Below are positions 61,301 to 64,000 of a stretch of DNA of 64,000 nucleotides, one piece after another (the stretch's first letter is position 1; each line of letters begins with the position of its first letter). The stretch comes from Byssothecium circinans (taxonomy: Eukaryota; Ascomycota; Dothideomycetes; Pleosporales; Massarinaceae): positions 73,571 through 137,570 of the forward strand of contig ML976984.1 in the NCBI GenBank assembly GCA_010015675.1, written 5' to 3'. The notes under the pieces were generated by a model. The model was not told the origin of the DNA. It ran no database searches and saw only the letters and a program-made list of their open reading frames with translations. The translations under genes were made by a program, and so were the position numbers.

Positions 61301-64000
61301 ATTATGCGGAGTAGCTGAAATATCGCTGACATGGAAGTCTGCATGTGCTCATATGATAAGCATTCAAATGCTTCTTTCTCGCTCCGGATGATGTGGATGA
61401 CTTTTACGACAATCTCATCAACAATGCGTAGTCGGCTGATCAACTTGGTGTATTGCTCTTGGAGAGCATCCTCCTGGTAGGTTGATGTCCTGAACTCGCC
61501 GGCAAGCGTTTCAATACTCCGCAAGTAACAAGACAACACTTTAGGCGGATATTCAATGCTTTCATAGGCCTCCCGTAAGCGCTGCCATAAAGATAGTCGA
61601 AGATTGACAGAAGCAGAATCCAAGAACTTTCTCATCTCTGTCACGTGAGATGGTTGTGTCGCTTGTAATTGTAGAGCGTCATCGGTGTGTCCGATGGTTG
61701 AAGGGCTGTGCGACTCTTGCCGTACATGGCTGTCCTCCGCGGTCTCTGGCACACTCGTAGGCTGCAACTGAGGAATGGGCTCTAGTATAGGTTCCAAGCT
61801 TTCGATAACAGCTACAGGATCCTTCTCATCTGTGTCGAAAACTTTGAGGAAGAAGTCCTTCATACTGATGCGAACAAGTTCGCGATCCACAGCGGCAATG
61901 GATAGCTCGGGCATGACTGCATTGTTTTGCACCTCAATCGTCTGTCCCTCTAAAGAGCTAAAGGTAGCTTTGAGCTCCTCCATTGCATAGATGACGTGTT
62001 CTGGCTGGACATCATCGTTGACGCTTAACTGGAAGACAGAAGCCCAAATGTGTCGCAAAGCCAACTCGTCCATGCTAATATTGGATTGACAGTCGGATCG
62101 CAGCTGCATTGCTTCTCGACTCAAGGTCGCCCACCTTTCTAGACTGTCATTCTGGAGCGTTTTCCTGTCAGCATCTACTCCACTGTTAGGGTGTTTGATG
62201 AGGGAAAAGACGTCGAGATGTAGTTCGAAGAGAGTTTCTAGCATCTCAGTCTGTGCTTCATCGAAATCTGTGAATCGGTACTCTTGAGATGTCTCACGGG
62301 CTTCCAGGATTCTGATGTTCAACCTCTCGAGGCGATTGCTCATGAGCTCGTAGATGAAGTCATCTAGATTGACGATGATTTGGACCACATGCCGCTTAAG
62401 GTCTTCAGCCCATCTATACTGAATATAGCTCGGCCTACTGCCTCTTGCTGAGCGGTTTAGTACCGGTAAGGTATTAGGTGCCAGCAGCATTTCTAGCCAA
62501 GCGAAGGCAACTTCTTTGGTTGAGAGCCATGCCTTATTCACCTTTTGAATGAACACAGCGAGTTGTTCGTTGTGCAAGGTCGGTTTGACACAAGCTTGTC
62601 CATTGCCAGTTTTGGAATGACCGAGGAAGGCATTCAACCCAGCTTCCCGTGAAGCACCACCCAGATCGACCGGTTCAGAGCTGAGTAGAGCCGGTGCAAT
62701 GCTTGATGCAGAAGTCTGCAGAGCCGTGTACATGTTGCAAGCCGCCCTGTCGACATTATCGCCAGTTGGAGCTGCTGGAGTAGCACCCGTGACAAGATCG
62801 CGAAGATCTTTGAGCGAACCTAAAGTCTCTACCCCCAATCGCACGGAAATATCATTGAGCACCTCACATAAACACTGGTCGGCGTGAGTTTGATGCCAGA
62901 GTTGGTCTTCCAGCTGCTTGTTGTTATCTTTTCCTGTTAGATCTGCGCCAGCCGTTGTGTCGATAGTCTCACGTGCTTTGAGACGCTTGCTGCGTACTGG
63001 GCGGCCTTCGGCAGTCTCTGTAAAGCCTGCTGAATCCGTTGACCGCTTACGAGAAGGAAGAGCTACTGTATCCGCAGGTGTTGTCGAGCCGCATTCTTCA
63101 GACTTGGGGGGAAGTGTAGTGCCTCGATCTTCCATAACAGCGTCATCCCCGTCCTTGGCAATGAGAGTCTCGTCCTCCGGGGCTGCAGTGACCGTCTGAT
63201 TGGAGTCGAGTTGTGGTGTCTCTTCAGAAATATCCACCGTAGTGTCCTCCATGGCTGTTTCACTAATGACATGACTTGGCTCGGCAAGATCCGCATCGGG
63301 CGGAACAGTGAAATTGAGGCAGGAGCCAAGAGGGACATTGTCAATAAGCCCGCTTTGCTCGGCCATGTAATGGCGGAGTATGGACTCGCCAACACCGGCC
63401 CAGTCCCATTTCGCAGGTGTGACGAGAATGCGCTCCGGAGGCTTGACAAGGGCTTTCAAGGGTATGGGCGCAGCGATATCAGCAGGGAGGGGGGCGAAAG
63501 GGTACGGATTCAGGCGCTTCTTGAGGATGGTGGAGAGCTTCTTTCGCTTCATACTGGACAAAGGTGCTTGCATCAGAGATAGATTGTCCTCTAACTTGGC
63601 AACCAGCTCGCGCAATTGCTGGCCTGCAAACCCCTCTTCAAGACCAGGCAATGGAAGCAGATTGTCGTACAGCTCATCATTGCCGTCCAGAACAGCCTCC
63701 AGACAGAATCTGGTGATGCGTCGACTGCCGAGCATGGCCGCCACCGACGCAGTGCGCAGCCATAAATCTAGATCCGTGTCTTCCTGGTCCAGAGCCTCCG
63801 CAAAATAAGTGAGAGCACCAGCGGTCTGGTTTGTGCCCAGGTGTTGCACACCAGCACCATGCTCTCGTAACCAGTGCTGCATCGTCTCGAGCAGAAACTG
63901 GCCATGGTTCTTGTACGAGAGGTGAAGAATCTGCGGCAGCGTGTTCGGCGCGCTCTCGTTGCCGCCCACAGACTGCACAGGGCCTGTCTCAAAGTCATCT
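58348..64000 (-). CDS. HIR3: HIR3 (histone transcription regulator 3), cut by the window edge
   Basis: Large TPR-like scaffold of the HIR complex, which deposits H3-H4 outside S phase and represses histone genes; human CABIN1 is the relative. An open frame of at least 1883 codons runs from the right edge to the stop at 58348 with no intron. The family start region is at the edge: PQILHLSYKNHGQFLLETM and TYFAEALDQEDTDLDLW, a TPR-like repeat. Helical repeats fill the middle. An acidic linker (about 230-330) is Ser/Glu-rich, and the C-terminal 250 residues are disordered, Pro/Thr/Ser-rich, ending in an acidic tail. No ATG sits at the edge: the frame opens on GTG and continues as DDFETGPVQ, so the true start is beyond 64000. 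I judge by family match; TPR detail is inferred. Confidence 0.88.
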   Translation of the reverse strand, partial: DDFETGPVQSVGGNESAPNTLPQILHLSYKNHGQFLLETMQHWLREHGAGVQHLGTNQTAGALTYFAEALDQEDTDLDLWLRTASVAAMLGSRRITRFCLEAVLDGNDELYDNLLPLPGLEEGFAGQQLRELVAKLEDNLSLMQAPLSSMKRKKLSTILKKRLNPYPFAPLPADIAAPIPLKALVKPPERILVTPAKWDWAGVGESILRHYMAEQSGLIDNVPLGSCLNFTVPPDADLAEPSHVISETAMEDTTVDISEETPQLDSNQTVTAAPEDETLIAKDGDDAVMEDRGTTLPPKSEECGSTTPADTVALPSRKRSTDSAGFTETAEGRPVRSKRLKARETIDTTAGADLTGKDNNKQLEDQLWHQTHADQCLCEVLNDISVRLGVETLGSLKDLRDLVTGATPAAPTGDNVDRAACNMYTALQTSASSIAPALLSSEPVDLGGASREAGLNAFLGHSKTGNGQACVKPTLHNEQLAVFIQKVNKAWLSTKEVAFAWLEMLLAPNTLPVLNRSARGSRPSYIQYRWAEDLKRHVVQIIVNLDDFIYELMSNRLERLNIRILEARETSQEYRFTDFDEAQTEMLETLFELHLDVFSLIKHPNSGVDADRKTLQNDSLERWATLSREAMQLRSDCQSNISMDELALRHIWASVFQLSVNDDVQPEHVIYAMEELKATFSSLEGQTIEVQNNAVMPELSIAAVDRELVRISMKDFFLKVFDTDEKDPVAVIESLEPILEPIPQLQPTSVPETAEDSHVRQESHSPSTIGHTDDALQLQATQPSHVTEMRKFLDSASVNLRLSLWQRLREAYESIEYPPKVLSCYLRSIETLAGEFRTSTYQEDALQEQYTKLISRLRIVDEIVVKVIHIIRSEKEAFECLSYEHMQTSMSAIFQLLRIMSGANFLQDRMRIGLFSCPRIEGLPTGTFGNMMNRLNDMQMRLWILQYYLLKEGMAQNAREFPNPSDDAFEFLRHVHHATGVRCFSHSTGRLFLRLVKDELFHLDNVTESTTRDNEISQVLNDLYGLKTFVDPLDCQDYASIPDILDKKTATSLLPFIMAQADKIGIKEVSKHDIKTTIEKVHGTLGRLKPQHDDLTLNRKILTAYFKSPINPVGLFNCLKGIGSLNTRHIPTEVSVPASIGWYYLMGNMMLNKFRSQKRQGPGSTDDFNFPQALFLQDLEFSAERWETWYRLAQVKDYELEEQVLWNADKMNNHRVDLVNIQRGAIHCYTMAVACAVRDADPSPQTRAKVVQMYTEFGNQIYASSREPFSMNAYAIKDTEHKYYSGSLTQNVYQDVPFRPLSTYTAWKFASVLFRRAIKGNPDKWWNYYMLGKCLWKMYSANAQASLDATGQGIQPPNDGPTWEQVLDAVVNAIETLPGKKERSREPILEPHYKLISITHKLFQRKVIDHEKGAEILEKTPYAHNLRPNGVDDWERYMLAVLKALRAADKSSWHHRIIARAAHVIYDDSHDMMVAHAAKHELTQQIFTKTMAVQVWKPENERPGRHFVFTTRYTKFFVHLLDQTGDKANMELLAKRVRKKQTDFFEHAKLWQELCSRYLKLLRRIGKIPEGHEDTVFRAFTFEEYNITATRLEVWSQNPATQNSILDILRDVFELKRLNNGLVKSVLIDDLIGDTFALLYETVGPTLRPLPSEQQPKIQPAPTSNGIPFVSSLMTVQVDGNNENKSPFNLYHPSQLNQPPPPPQQVDPVAKSRPKPVGRREIQKRAESCAQKPAGAAAPVAIPIRSPPSAANTTLPLTNNRPSPDKPSTEQPSATTSVNEQTTVPNSGTVTAAASVTNVDSAPASIHDSADDESELSELDESEVQEIGQEAMVDLEPKRSVSITSRPSLFPNLVAHKKDTVKVEEKRESAADGVDGGDEMDVS

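Noticed and set aside
63976..63978. Apparent start of HIR3 at the window edge
   Set aside because: The codon is GTG and the frame stays open to the right edge, so the gene is simply cut by the window.

Overview
This is a nuclear chromosome segment from a filamentous ascomycete (Pezizomycotina, most likely Dothideomycetes; the class is an inference from protein style). The genes are densely packed on both strands and are cut by short introns, mostly 45-60 nt, with GT...AG ends. The products are typical fungal proteins: retromer VPS35, DNA polymerase alpha, ISA2, kynureninase, NST1, HIR3 and a RHO2-type GTPase. I see no intact transposon, rRNA, CRISPR array or bacterial-type operon. All splice sites below were set by hand from reading-frame continuity and protein-family match; none is supported by RNA here.

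Layout. 0.7-13 kb (all +): a Baeyer-Villiger monooxygenase, a mitochondrial ABC1/ADCK2-type atypical kinase, a Kelch-propeller protein, two predicted secreted proteins without a recognised family, and VPS35. 13-15.8 kb: gene-poor, with a small Cys-rich protein, a decayed alpha/beta-hydrolase and a weak tRNA-like relic. 15.8-25.2 kb: oligoribonuclease REX2 and POL1, divergent across 245 bp holding an ACGCGT box; a decayed protein-kinase-like gene; then ISA2 and kynureninase, also divergent. 26.5-38.3 kb: a DUF6604 gene with an in-frame TAG near its start, mitochondrial ribosomal protein mL40, RHO2, NST1 and phosphoacetylglucosamine mutase. 39.9-42.9 kb: an OSCA/CSC1-type cation channel. 42.9-50 kb: gene-poor, with a broken O-methyltransferase and an orphan RRM protein. 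50-64 kb: a BTB-domain protein, a ROG1-type lipase (convergent with it), a 3 kb gene-free stretch, and HIR3 running off the right edge.

How the genes relate. Most are unrelated housekeeping genes, and there is no secondary-metabolite cluster despite the lone monooxygenase and the dead O-methyltransferase. The links I can support are the divergent pairs with shared promoters (REX2/POL1, ISA2/kynureninase, RHO2/NST1). Two genes feed the cell wall: PCM1 makes the precursor of UDP-GlcNAc, and RHO2 controls wall synthesis.

The least ordinary feature is that four accessory genes on the minus strand (hydrolase, kinase-like, DUF6604, O-methyltransferase) are disrupted by stops, and three of them also by frameshifts, while every housekeeping gene is intact. 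I did not find a convincing new multi-gene system. The best leads are the DUF6604 stop codon, the decayed kinase-like gene, an 8-cysteine micro-ORF, and the orphan RRM and secreted proteins.
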